Shown here: piece after piece, positions 42,690 to 51,500 of the stretch
Position numbering within the stretch: the stretch's first letter is position 1
Layout of the letters: each line of letters opens with the position of its first letter
NCBI GenBank assembly: GCA_038114465.1
Contig: JAYNQW010000014.1
Location: 35,442-99,441, forward strand
Length of the DNA: 64,000 bases
From: CALINB01 sp938045325
GTDB lineage: Bacteria; Pseudomonadota; Alphaproteobacteria; Rhodospirillales; CALINB01
Reading direction: 5' to 3'
The notes under the pieces: generated by a model
Told to the model about the DNA's origin: nothing
Seen by the model: the letters and a program-made list of their open reading frames with translations, nothing else
The model's database searches: none
Program-made: the position numbers and the translations under genes

Positions 42690-43841
42690 ATGACAAACAG
42701 TTTAAAAGGCTCCTCCGCGATTGTGGGCGTCGGCACCGCCGGGATCGGCGAAGCGCACGGGCGCACGCACCTCGAAATCATGGCCGAAGCCGCCAACAAT
42801 GCCTTGGCAGAAGCCGGCCTTAACATGCGTGATGTCGACGGATTGTTCTGCTCGACGCTCGTCAACTTCTTCCCGACGCTCACCATCGGTGAGTACTTCG
42901 GCATCCAACCGAAATACGTCGGCGGCACAAGTTTAGGCGGCTCGTCATTTGTAAAATATGCGATTGATGCTGCAGCCGCGCTACAAGCAGGCTTGTGTGA
43001 TGTTGCGCTGATTTGTTACGGCTCCAATCAGCGCACTGCCGGCGGTAAATTGGCGACTATGTCAGACCCGCCTGTATCCGAAATCATGTACAAACCACGC
43101 TACCCGATCATCGCGTACTCATTTGCGGCCGCGCGTCACATGCACGAGTTCGGCACCACGCGCGAACACTTGGCCGAAGTCGCAGTCGCCGCCCGTAAAT
43201 GGGCGCAACTAAACCCGGAAGCCTACATGCGCGATGATCTCACCATGGATGAAGTGCTGAGCGCGCGCATGGTGTGCGATCCGTTAAGCGTACGCGATTG
43301 CTGTCTCGTCACCGATGGTGCGGGCGCCATCGTCATGACCCGCGCCGATAAGGCCAAAGACCTCAAAAAGAAACCGGTCTACTTCCTGGGTGGCGCGGAA
43401 GAACAATGGCACCGCGCGATCTCGGAAATGCCGGACGTCACCACGACGGCGGCGAGCAAAAGCGGCGAGCGGGCTTACGCTATGGCCGGGCTGAAACCGT
43501 CCGACATCGATGTGCTCGAGCTTTATGACGCCTTTACCATCAACACGATCATGTTCCTCGAAGACCTCGGCTTCTGCAAAAAAGGCGAAGGCGGTCCGTT
43601 CGTTGCCGACGGCGGCATCGCGCCCGGCGGTAAAATCCCCGTCAATACCAACGGCGGTGGACTGTCATACTGCCACCCCGGCGCCTACGGCACGTTCTTG
43701 CTCATTGAAGCCGCACGTCAATTGCGGGGCGAAGGCGGCGACCGCCAGGTCAAGGACGCGAAAACCGCGCTTGCGCATGGCAACGGCGGCACGCTGTCCT
43801 CTCAGGTGACGGTGCTGCTGGGGGATGAGTCGACCCTGTAA
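42690..43841 (+). CDS. thiolase-family protein (lipid-transfer/SCP-x type)
   Basis: A 383-residue non-canonical thiolase. AAGGAGGAG precedes the ATG at 42690, which fixes the start; the longer frame back into the DUF35 gene is not used. Seen are TSLGGSSFVKYAIDAAAAL, DCCLVTDGAGAIVMTRAD, DVLELYDAFTINTIMFLEDL, and the C-terminal NTNGGGLSYCHPGAYGTFLL where the catalytic Cys-His-like motif lies. Proteins of this branch usually cleave 3-oxoacyl-CoA or retro-aldol substrates together with a DUF35 partner, for example in steroid side-chain degradation. Confidence 0.92.
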   Translation: MTNSLKGSSAIVGVGTAGIGEAHGRTHLEIMAEAANNALAEAGLNMRDVDGLFCSTLVNFFPTLTIGEYFGIQPKYVGGTSLGGSSFVKYAIDAAAALQAGLCDVALICYGSNQRTAGGKLATMSDPPVSEIMYKPRYPIIAYSFAAARHMHEFGTTREHLAEVAVAARKWAQLNPEAYMRDDLTMDEVLSARMVCDPLSVRDCCLVTDGAGAIVMTRADKAKDLKKKPVYFLGGAEEQWHRAISEMPDVTTTAASKSGERAYAMAGLKPSDIDVLELYDAFTINTIMFLEDLGFCKKGEGGPFVADGGIAPGGKIPVNTNGGGLSYCHPGAYGTFLLIEAARQLRGEGGDRQVKDAKTALAHGNGGTLSSQVTVLLGDESTL

Positions 43842-43963
43842 CTTGACCCGTGCAACGCTGGCACATTTGGTTGGCCTGACAGGTGATCGGGCAGTAGTAT
43901 AGCTGGTATATATTTCTACTCGTCTAAAGTTCTTTATATAAACCTTTCAAAAAGGAGCTCTCA

Positions 43964-45109
43964 ATGACGATCACCTCGTTCAAGGGCGGAAAACCCCTGC
44001 ACACATTTATTGTGGCAGCGGTGTTAGCGGCGGTGCCCTTCACCCTGCCGTTCAGTCAATCATCCGCACATGCCGCGAATTTCAAAGGCAAGAAAATCAA
44101 CTTCATCGTTCCGTTCCGTGAAGGCGGTGGCTCAACACTTTAACGCCCGTTTTCTCGCACCGCTCATCGAAAAGCATCTTCCGGGCAACCCGACGGTTCT
44201 GATCCGCAACATGCCGGGCGGCGCTTCGGCGCGCGGGATCAATTATTTTACCCGCAACGCCAAGGACGACGGCATGATGATCACGGTGCCGACCGCCAGT
44301 TCGCTCATTCAATTTGTTGTTGGCGCCAAGGCCGTGAAATACGACTTTGCCGATTTTGTACCCGTACTGACTTCGCCCCTCGGCGTCATCATATACAGCT
44401 CGCCGAAACTCGGCGTTAAAACCGGCGAAGGCGAGAAGCTGACCGGTAAGAATCTCAATTTCGGTAGCCGCAAACCAACCGGTTCCGAACTGCCAGTTAT
44501 CGTCGGCTTCGATCTGCTCAATTATAAAATCAAATTCATCGGCGGTCTCAGCCGGGGCAAGGCTCGCCAGGCATTCGCGCGCGGTGAAACCAATCTAAAC
44601 TACGACACCACTACATCATGGTCGAAGAAAGTCGTGCCTCTGGTAAACAAGGGCAAGGCCGTGCCGCTATTCACATACGGCTCTTCCAAAATCCGGACGG
44701 CACCATTGTCCGTGATCTGGCAATTCCGCATGTACCGACCTTCTTCGAGATTTACAAAAAAGTTCACGGTAAGGAGATCGGCGGCCTTGAGGGTAAAACC
44801 CTCAAGGCACTGTTTAATGCCCGCGTTATGGCGAGCAAAATGATTGTCCTGCCGAAGAAGACCAAAAAGGACATTCTCGAGGCCTATCACGTTGCCATGG
44901 CCAAAGTCGTCAAGGACCCGGTCTTCACCTCCAAGCAGGGTAAGAAAATCATGGGGCCCTTTACGCAATTGCTGCGCGACGACGCGATGCGAGCCATGCA
45001 AAACGCCGCCACCCTTGGCCCCGACACCAAAAAGTGGCTGCGGAATTGGCTCACGACGAAATACGGCGCGTTCCTGAAGAAAAAGAAGAAGAAAAAGAAG
45101 AAGGAATAG
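43964..45109 (+). pseudogene. TctC-like solute-binding protein, two frameshifts
   Basis: The gene encodes a tripartite tricarboxylate transporter-type binding protein. AAAGGAG precedes the ATG at 43964, and a signal peptide (about 45 residues, ending SSAHAA) and INFIVPFREGGGS follow. The frame then stops at a TAA at 44141-44143. Skipping one T in TTT at 44139-44141 restores NARFLAPLIEKHLPGNP and VLIRNMPGGAS. Near 44685 a base is missing (junction around GGCTCTTCC), after which the third frame gives QNPDGTIVRDLAIP and continues to 45109, ending in a poly-Lys tail. The two shifts cancel, so total length is normal. Sequencing error or recent decay; neither can be excluded. No TctA/TctB membrane genes are adjacent. 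Confidence 0.8.
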
Positions 45110-45143
45110 TCGTAACCGTTTTAACGTTCATCGATAAAATAAC

Positions 45144-45178
45144 CGGCGGCCCCTCTTCAGACGGGCCGCCGAATTTTT
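45144..45178 (+). terminator. rho-independent terminator after the TctC-like gene
   Basis: CGGCGGCCC (45144-45152) pairs with GGGCCGCCG (45163-45171) around a ten-base loop, followed by AATTTTT. It lies between the convergent TctC-like and pirin genes. Confidence 0.9.
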
Positions 45179-45190
45179 ATGTACTCACGA

Positions 45191-46072
45191 TCACGGCCCC
45201 GGTGTGTCGGGGAGCGGGATGAATTCGGTTTCGTCCGGGACCGGATCGAACTTGCCCGCTTGCCAATCGGCTTTGGCTTGCTCGATACGTTCTTTGTCGG
45301 ACGACACCAAATTCAACCAGATGTAACGCGGGCCGTCCATGGCGGCCCCACCGAGCAGCATCAACCGGCTTGGCGCGCCCGCTTTAATGGTAGCCGCCTC
45401 GCCCGGTTTCAAGACCGCCATCGTGCCGGCCTCGACTTCGGTGCCGTCGATCTCGATACAACCCTCGACGAGATAAACCGCGCGTTCTTCAGCATCAGCA
45501 TCGAATGGGATCGACGCCCCACCGTTCATTGCAACATCGGCGTAAACCGTTTCCCAATGGGTTTCGACCGGGGATGTTTCGCCGAACAGCGTGCCGGTGA
45601 TGACGCGCGCGGTGACGCCCGGTTCCTCGATTTGCGGCAAGACATCGGTCGTATAGTTCGCGAATGCGGGTTCGGTTTCCTCGTGGCTTTTCGGCAGCGC
45701 GACCCAGGCCTGAATGCCGAACAAATTAAATTCCTTATCACGATACTCATCAGACGTACGCTCGGAGTGCACGATCCCCTTCCCAGCCGTCATCCAGTTC
45801 ACTTCGCCCGGCAGAATTTGCAAAGCCGTTCCCAAACTGTCGCGGTGCATGAGCTCGCCGTCAAAAAGATAAGTAACCGTGGAAAGGCCGATATGCGGAT
45901 GCGGGCGAACATCGATACCATGGCCCGCTTTGAGGTTATTGGGCCCCATTTGATCGAAAAAGATAAACGGCCCGACCATTTGACGTTTGGCAAACGGCAG
46001 CACGCGCATGACCTCGAAGCCGCCGAGATCGCGTTTGCGGGGTTTGATTTCAAGTTCGATGATATCGCTCAT
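45191..46072 (-). CDS. pirin-family protein
   Basis: A 293-residue bicupin. The N-terminal iron site is seen in VRPHPHIGLSTVTYLF and ILPGEVNWMTAGKGIVHSER, with the His/Glu pattern of pirins. Members include quercetinases and redox-sensitive regulators; which applies is unknown. It follows the acyl-CoA synthetase by 23 bases in the same direction. Confidence 0.94.
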   Translation of the reverse strand: MSDIIELEIKPRKRDLGGFEVMRVLPFAKRQMVGPFIFFDQMGPNNLKAGHGIDVRPHPHIGLSTVTYLFDGELMHRDSLGTALQILPGEVNWMTAGKGIVHSERTSDEYRDKEFNLFGIQAWVALPKSHEETEPAFANYTTDVLPQIEEPGVTARVITGTLFGETSPVETHWETVYADVAMNGGASIPFDADAEERAVYLVEGCIEIDGTEVEAGTMAVLKPGEAATIKAGAPSRLMLLGGAAMDGPRYIWLNLVSSDKERIEQAKADWQAGKFDPVPDETEFIPLPDTPGP

Positions 46073-46095
46073 GGGCTTTCCTTTCTCATCACTAA

Positions 46096-48252
46096 TCAGA
46101 TAAGAAACGGCCCGAAAGAATTCGAGCTAATTTTTTTGACGATCAACGCGTCGACCGCCGTGGCACCCTGCCCCTTCGCATGCACGATGAAAGGGTTGAG
46201 GTCGATAGACTCGATACTGTCTGCGTTCGCCGCGGCAATTTCCGATAACGTGACCAAGGCTTGCGCGAGCGCCTCTTTATCCGCCGGCGGCAGGCCACGC
46301 GCGCCGTCCAAAATCGCAGCGCCCTTAATCTCGCCGATCATCTTATGCGCCTCATCAAGGTCAAACGGCGCGACCCGGAACGTCACGTCCTTCATCACCT
46401 CGACGAAAATGCCGCCCAGGCCGAACATAACGACCGGGCCGAACACCGGGTCCTGCGACGTGCCGAGGATGGCTTCAACGCCTTTAGGCGCCATCGCCGC
46501 GACGATGACGCCGTCCAGTTTGGCGTTGGGTTCGGCTTTGCCGGCGCGTTCCATGATGTCGTCGAACGCGGCCTCAACCTGATCGTCGTTGTTGAGTCCC
46601 AGCACCACGCCGCCGATCTCGGATTTATGCTGGATGTCGGCAGACGCGATCTTGAGCGCGACCGGATAGCCGATGTCTTTCGCCGCCATCGATGCCGCTT
46701 CGGGAGACGTGACGAGTTTCTCTCCGATCACCGGAAAACCCGCGTTCCCCAAGAGTTGCTTGGCTTCGTATTCGTTGAGCGCGTGACCGGGCAGCGCGAG
46801 TTTCGCGCTTGCGCTCGGCGCGGCGCGTGCCACCGATTTCTGTGCAAAAGTTTCTTTATATCCAGCCAAGGCCGCCATCGCATCCACCGCGCGGGTCGGC
46901 TCGTCGATCAGGATATAGCCGAGCGCTTCCAGTTCTTCACGGATGTCGGGCGGGATGAACGAGCACAGCGTGATCAGCGCGTCCGGGTGATGGGCGCGCA
47001 CGTTTTTAAACGTCTCGAACATCGGCCCGCGTAGGGCTTCGGAATAAAAGACGTTGGTGAGAAAGACGACGATGGCGTCGTAACCGCCGTCGGTGAGCAT
47101 GATATCGAGGTTTTTCTCCAACAACTCGGGCTGGGAGATGATCTGCGCGGTGACGTCGACCGGATTACCAACACCGGCATAGGGCAGCACTTCTTTGAGT
47201 TTTTTCGCCGCAATTTCCGGCATGGGGGCGACGTCGAGACCCCGCTCGATGGCCCGGTCCGCCATCAGGATACCGACGCCACCGGAGATACTGGCCGAAG
47301 CGAACTTCTTGCTCGACGGAAATTTCTTGAACGACGCCGCGTAGGCGACATCGAAAAACTCGTCGATCGTGTGCGCCCGGTGCACGCCGTATTGCTTGAA
47401 TACGCTATCGAAGATGGCATCGCCGCCCGACAGCACGGCCGTGTGGGACGCCGCCGCTTTTTGTCCGACCTCGGAGGCACCCACCTTCACGATCACCATG
47501 GGTTTTTCGTTCTCGCGCGCCAAGGCCAAGGCCTCGAATAGTTTGTCCCGGTCCTGGCAGCCTTCCATATAGCCCATGATCACGTCTGTCGCGGGGTCGG
47601 TCGCGAGATAGGCCAGGCAATCGGAAAATTCCACATCGCAATCATTACCGGTGGTCGCCCAGGCGCTCAGGCCCAAACCGCGCCGCGCGGCCAATGTGTA
47701 AGCGTGAGCGGCGAACGCGCCGCTTTGGCTGACAATGCCGATATTCCCGGGCTTGGGCGGATTTTCCTCGACCGCAATCGTAAACGTATTGATGGATTGT
47801 CCGAGCGCTTCGCCGTTATCCCCTTCGATGCCCGCGATGTTCATAATGCCGAGGCAGTTTGGCCCTAGAATCCGCATGCCGCTTTCCCGGGATATTTCCG
47901 TGATGCGGTTTTGCAGATCGCGGCCCTTTTGCCCGATCTCGGCGAAACCGGAGCTGAAAATGCAGGCCGATTTTACCCCCCGCTCGACACACTGCTCGAG
48001 CGTCGGCACGACCAATTCGGCGGGCAGGCAGACCAACGCCTGATCGACGCCTTCAGGCAGATCGGACGCGGCCGCATACGATTTTAACCCCTGCACGTCA
48101 TCGGCGCGCGGGTTCACCGGATAGATCGGCCCTTTGAAATATTGCTTGAGATAGTGGACCGGCCGACCACCGATTTTAGTCGCATCGGTCGAGGCGCCGA
48201 TGACGGCAATCGAGCGCGGTTTGAATAGAGGATCGAGAGAGGAAGCAGTCAC
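46096..48252 (-). CDS. acetate--CoA ligase family protein (ADP-forming type, fused alpha-beta)
   Basis: A 718-residue protein with the fused domain order of NDP-forming acyl-CoA synthetases: CoA-binding domain (LFKPRSIAVIGASTDATKIG), succinyl-CoA-ligase-like domains (SQSGAFAAHAYTLAARRGLG; ASHTAVLSGGDAIFDSVF, where the phospho-His lies in this family), then an ATP-grasp domain (LNEYEAKQLLGNAGFPVIGE, PVALKIASADIQHKSEIGG). It would interconvert an acyl-CoA and acid with ATP/ADP. Its position after the CoA-thioester degradation block suggests a role with those acids. A 19-bp element shared with the AceE-like gene lies upstream. Confidence 0.92.
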   Translation of the reverse strand: MTASSLDPLFKPRSIAVIGASTDATKIGGRPVHYLKQYFKGPIYPVNPRADDVQGLKSYAAASDLPEGVDQALVCLPAELVVPTLEQCVERGVKSACIFSSGFAEIGQKGRDLQNRITEISRESGMRILGPNCLGIMNIAGIEGDNGEALGQSINTFTIAVEENPPKPGNIGIVSQSGAFAAHAYTLAARRGLGLSAWATTGNDCDVEFSDCLAYLATDPATDVIMGYMEGCQDRDKLFEALALARENEKPMVIVKVGASEVGQKAAASHTAVLSGGDAIFDSVFKQYGVHRAHTIDEFFDVAYAASFKKFPSSKKFASASISGGVGILMADRAIERGLDVAPMPEIAAKKLKEVLPYAGVGNPVDVTAQIISQPELLEKNLDIMLTDGGYDAIVVFLTNVFYSEALRGPMFETFKNVRAHHPDALITLCSFIPPDIREELEALGYILIDEPTRAVDAMAALAGYKETFAQKSVARAAPSASAKLALPGHALNEYEAKQLLGNAGFPVIGEKLVTSPEAASMAAKDIGYPVALKIASADIQHKSEIGGVVLGLNNDDQVEAAFDDIMERAGKAEPNAKLDGVIVAAMAPKGVEAILGTSQDPVFGPVVMFGLGGIFVEVMKDVTFRVAPFDLDEAHKMIGEIKGAAILDGARGLPPADKEALAQALVTLSEIAAANADSIESIDLNPFIVHAKGQGATAVDALIVKKISSNSFGPFLI

Positions 48253-48297
48253 GGACAGGCCTTACGTATATTAATTTTTTGCATGAGGTATTTTCTA

Positions 48298-48316
48298 TAA
48301 CTATCTGAAAATATTA
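48298..48316. promoter_or_regulatory. copy 2 of a 19-bp identical upstream element
   Basis: TAACTATCTGAAAATATTA, identical to 17882-17900, 46 bases upstream of the acyl-CoA synthetase start. Flanks differ, except that both copies sit in AT-rich sequence with a nearby GGTA(A/G)-like segment. See copy 1. Confidence 0.5.
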
Positions 48317-48478
48317 TATACTTAATACGGAAATTATTGGTGATGGTAGTTACATTCGACAACACCAAAGGCCATAGCCTCACGGTATTGTCAATGCCGG
48401 CGCCTTAATATTTTAGCCACCAACATGCCTGAATTTACCTATAGTAGAACCATTACCAATTATAAAAAGAGCCCCGTC

Positions 48479-48944
48479 ATGCGTAAAATTATCTTCCTCT
48501 CATTCGTTTCCTTCTTATTGCTGCTTCCTTTTGCCGCGCCGGTTCAGGCCACGGACGGTCTTGTCGTGAAACCGAGCATCCACAGTGTCGGCAAAACCCT
48601 CGACCGGCTGACTGCTATCCTCAAGAAAAAAGGCATCGCTGTATTTGCCCGGATCAATCACCGGGCCGGCGCTAAATAAAGTCGGCAAGAAACTGCGGCC
48701 GACCCAGGTCCTGATTTTCGGCAACCCAAAACTCGGCACACCCTTGATGCAAAGCGCGCGTTCCATCGGTATCGACTTGCCCATGAAAGTTCTCGCTTGG
48801 CAGGACAAAAAAGGCGATGTTTGGGTCGCTTATAACGATCCGGCTTATCTTGCCAAACGCCACGGCATTAAAAACCGTGATAAACTTTTTAAGAAAATGT
48901 CCGGTGTACTGAACAAACTCACCAGTAAAGCTGCAAGCCGCTAA
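48479..48944 (+). pseudogene. DUF302 family secreted protein, one frameshift
   Basis: The ATG at 48479 gives a signal peptide (KIIFLSFVSFLLLLPFAAPVQA) and the start of a DUF302 domain (LDRLTAILKKKGIAVFARI), which stops at the TAA at 48677-48679. In the next frame the domain continues directly (LRPTQVLIFGNPKLGTPLMQ, then LPMKVLAWQDKKGDVWVAYN) to 48944. Removing one base within CTAAATAAAG (48674-48683) restores a full-length protein of about 154 residues. The stop is TAA, so stop-codon recoding is not an explanation. Function of DUF302 proteins is unknown. The CopD-like gene follows at 16 bases. Confidence 0.75.
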
Positions 48945-48960
48945 TGTAAGGTCATTTGTT

Positions 48961-49446
48961 ATGTATAACGCGATCCTCGACTCCCTCTCCCCCTTCGCCG
49001 CCGCCTTGCATGCGCTTGCGGCCATCATATGGGTCGGCGGCATGTTTTTCGCCTATCTCGTGCTGCGCCCGACTTTGGGTCATCTCGAAGGGCCGGAAAG
49101 ATTGAAAATCTGGGCCGGTGTCTTTCCCAAGTTCTTCGGCTGGGTCTGGATTTCGGCCATTGTTTTATTGATTACAGGCTATTGGCAGATTTTCGTCGAC
49201 TTCGGCGGCCTCAAAGGAATTACCATTGCCATCAAGCTCATGATGGGTATCGGCATCCTGATGGTGTTTATTTTCTTCTATTTGTTCTTCGGCCCTTACG
49301 AGCAGTTCAAGAAAGCCGTTACCGCTCAGGATTGGGCGCAGGCCGGCGAACGCCTTAACACCATCCGGAAAATCGTGCTGATCAACCTCAAGCTCGGCCT
49401 GATCACATCGGCCATCGGCGCTTCTGGAAGACTTTGGGCGGTTTAA
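48961..49446 (+). CDS. CopD-like integral membrane protein
   Basis: A 161-residue protein with four predicted transmembrane helices (residues 10-34, 58-80, 90-112 and 140-158). The first helix HALAAIIWVGGMFFAYLVLRP with its His resembles the CopD/YebZ copper-related membrane domain. A role in copper handling or a heme-type membrane function is possible but unproven. Its last bases overlap the end of the convergent hydrolase-OsmC gene by 4. Confidence 0.75.
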   Translation: MYNAILDSLSPFAAALHALAAIIWVGGMFFAYLVLRPTLGHLEGPERLKIWAGVFPKFFGWVWISAIVLLITGYWQIFVDFGGLKGITIAIKLMMGIGILMVFIFFYLFFGPYEQFKKAVTAQDWAQAGERLNTIRKIVLINLKLGLITSAIGASGRLWAV

Positions 49447-50678
49447 ATCTTCAAATTGCTCGCGATGGAGACTTCGGATTCGAGCGTCCGGTGCACCGGG
49501 CATTTGTATGAGATGTCGTAGATCTTTTGCCGTTCCTCGTCGGTGAGATCGCCCGTGAGTTCGATATCCACTTCGATCTGATCGACCTTGCCTTCCGTGG
49601 TTTCACAAGCCTCACAGTCTTCGGCATGAATTTTATTGTGCTTAAGAGTCACTTTGGCACGCTCGAGCGGCATCTTCTTGCGATCCGCGTACATGCGCAT
49701 GGTCATGGATTTACACGCTCCGAGCCCGGCGAGCAGCAAATCATACGGTGAGCCGCCGGTATCCGTGCCGCCGTAACTTTCCGGCTCGTCCGCGCGCAAC
49801 GGAAATTTGCCGCCGATGTTGATGTCTTGCGCGAACTTGCCCTCACCCGCCTCCTGCACGACCACGGTGCCGGGTTCGGCATCGGGTAAGGACGGTTTCG
49901 CCGCCACTTCACCGTCACCGATATAGCGTTCGGCCCAAGCCGCGATCACGGCGGCAACGTAAATCGCATCCGGTTTGCGCGAGAGGATATGATCGGCGTC
50001 ATCAAGTGAAACAAAGCTTTTCGGGTGCTTCGCCATCTGAAAAATGTGCTCCGCGTTCTCGATGCCGACGGTCGCATCGATAGACGAATGGAAAATCAGC
50101 AACGCTTTCCTCATATCCCCGACGGCCTTATCGAGCTTTTGCGTTTCGATGTCTTCCAGGAACTGCTTTTGGATGGTGAACGGCCGCCCCACAAGCGTTA
50201 CCTCTGCTTCACCCTTTTCCTCGATTTCCTCGCGCGCGCCGGAAAAATGATGGGCGACGTGCGCCGGATCGGGCGGCGCGCCGATGGTACAGACGGCTTG
50301 CGCTTCCTCAACGTCTTTGGCCGCTGCCAACACCGCGGCCCCGCCGAGGCTGTGCCCGATCAACAGCTTCGGCGCTTCAAGTTCATCGCGCATGTAATTT
50401 GCCGCCGCAATCAGATCGCCGACGTTGGAGGAAAAATTGGTGTTGGCGAATTCCCCTTCCGAGGCCCCAAGTCCAGTGAAATCGAACCGCAAAACGGCGA
50501 TGCCGTGATCGGTCAGGTTTGAGGCGATCCTTGAGGCGGCAAAGATATCCTTGTTACAGGTGAAGCAGTGAGCGAACAGCGCATACGCCTTCGGATCGCC
50601 ATCCGGCAGGTCGAGCCGGGCCGCCAACTGATCCCCTTGTGAACCGGAGAAGGTGATTTTTTCGGAACGGGCTGCCAT
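49443..50678 (-). CDS. alpha/beta hydrolase-OsmC fusion protein
   Basis: A 411-residue two-domain protein. Residues 1-255 are an alpha/beta hydrolase with nucleophile elbow GHSLGGAAV, oxyanion segment AHCFTCNKDI, an acid in HSSIDATVGIENA and a His in LDDADHILSR. Residues 275-411 are an OsmC-type domain with the two redox cysteines in GLGACKSMTMRMYA and SYKCPVHRTLES, which reduces organic or fatty-acid peroxides. The fusion is known in proteobacteria; together they may release and detoxify peroxidised esters, an inference from the domains. It follows the isomerase-like GST gene by 128 bases in the same direction. Confidence 0.93.
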   Translation of the reverse strand: MAARSEKITFSGSQGDQLAARLDLPDGDPKAYALFAHCFTCNKDIFAASRIASNLTDHGIAVLRFDFTGLGASEGEFANTNFSSNVGDLIAAANYMRDELEAPKLLIGHSLGGAAVLAAAKDVEEAQAVCTIGAPPDPAHVAHHFSGAREEIEEKGEAEVTLVGRPFTIQKQFLEDIETQKLDKAVGDMRKALLIFHSSIDATVGIENAEHIFQMAKHPKSFVSLDDADHILSRKPDAIYVAAVIAAWAERYIGDGEVAAKPSLPDAEPGTVVVQEAGEGKFAQDINIGGKFPLRADEPESYGGTDTGGSPYDLLLAGLGACKSMTMRMYADRKKMPLERAKVTLKHNKIHAEDCEACETTEGKVDQIEVDIELTGDLTDEERQKIYDISYKCPVHRTLESEVSIASNLKI

Positions 50679-50806
50679 TTACTAATCCTCTCAATCCGGA
50701 TCATTTCATTGATTTTCATCGGTTGGCCTCGCCCTTCGACTGGCTCAGGGTGAGGCCCCTTATCTCGCGGAAACCCTCATACTCAGCTTGTCGAAGTATG
50801 AGGAAT

Positions 50807-51495
50807 CTAATGCCCGCCGCCAGAGGCCTCGCGGCCGTCCTTGCCGAAGTCCGGCTGGTTCTCCGGCTTCGCCTTTTGGAACGCCGGCAGGGTCAAGCAA
50901 TGGTCATATATACGCTGGATGGTCGGTATGCCGGACAAATCCACATCATAATGTTGTGAAGTGTGGACCTGCGGCACCAGGATGACGTCCGCCAACGTCG
51001 GGGTTTCACCATGGCAAAACGTGCCGGTCGCGGGATCGTCTGCCAAAAACGTTTCGACGATGTTTAAGCCCCGTGTCATCCAGTGCTGACGCCAGGAACG
51101 GATATCTGTTTCCTCGATATCGAGTTCGTTCGCCATATGGTGCGACACCCGCTGAACACAAAGTGCATGGGTATCGGCCACCATCGCCATGGCGATTTTA
51201 CGAACGCGCGCGCGTCCCGCCGCATCGCTCGGCAGTAACGGCGGCTCGGGGCGGGTCTCTTCCAAATATTCGATGATTGCCATGGATTGAGTGAGCACCA
51301 CATCACCGTCCACACCCTCGTCAATAAAGGTTGGTGCCGTGCGCTGGGGATTTAATTTCACGTATTCATCGTTTTCAGATCCTGTGAATTGGGCGCGACG
51401 ACGATGTAATGCGGCTCGTACGCGAGGCCTTTGAGTGCCAGCGCGATCCGCACCCGGTAGGTTGAACCCGACCGGTAATAGGTGAAAAGCTTCAT
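50807..51495 (-). pseudogene. maleylacetoacetate isomerase-like GST, one frameshift
   Basis: The ATG at 51495 gives MKLFTYYRSGSTYRVRIALA and KGLAYEPHYIVVAP, the N-terminus of a zeta-class GST. This frame stops at 51360-51362. In another frame the protein goes on as EYVKLNPQRTAPTFIDEGV to 50807, with the conserved QSMAIIEYLEETRP. One extra A in the AAAA run at 51372-51375 (minus strand) would restore DLKNDEYVKLNPQ and a protein of about 229 residues. So this is either a homopolymer error or a true frameshift. Expected function: cis-trans isomerisation of maleylacetoacetate, or a generic GST. The ATG is 5 bases after the Ldh2-type gene stop. Confidence 0.8.
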
Positions 51496-51500
51496 CGAGC

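Noticed and set aside
44139..44143. Selenocysteine or programmed read-through in the TctC-like gene
   Set aside because: The stop is TAA; homology resumes in the next frame after removing one T.
45179..46582. 467-codon plus-strand open frame opposite pirin and the acyl-CoA synthetase
   Set aside because: It lies wholly antisense to two well-supported genes, crosses the gap between them, and has no recognisable domain or ribosome site; it reflects codon bias of the genes on the other strand.
48674..48683. Stop-codon recoding (selenocysteine) as explanation for the broken DUF302 gene
   Set aside because: The stop is TAA and homology continues in another frame, so it is a frameshift, not UGA read-through.
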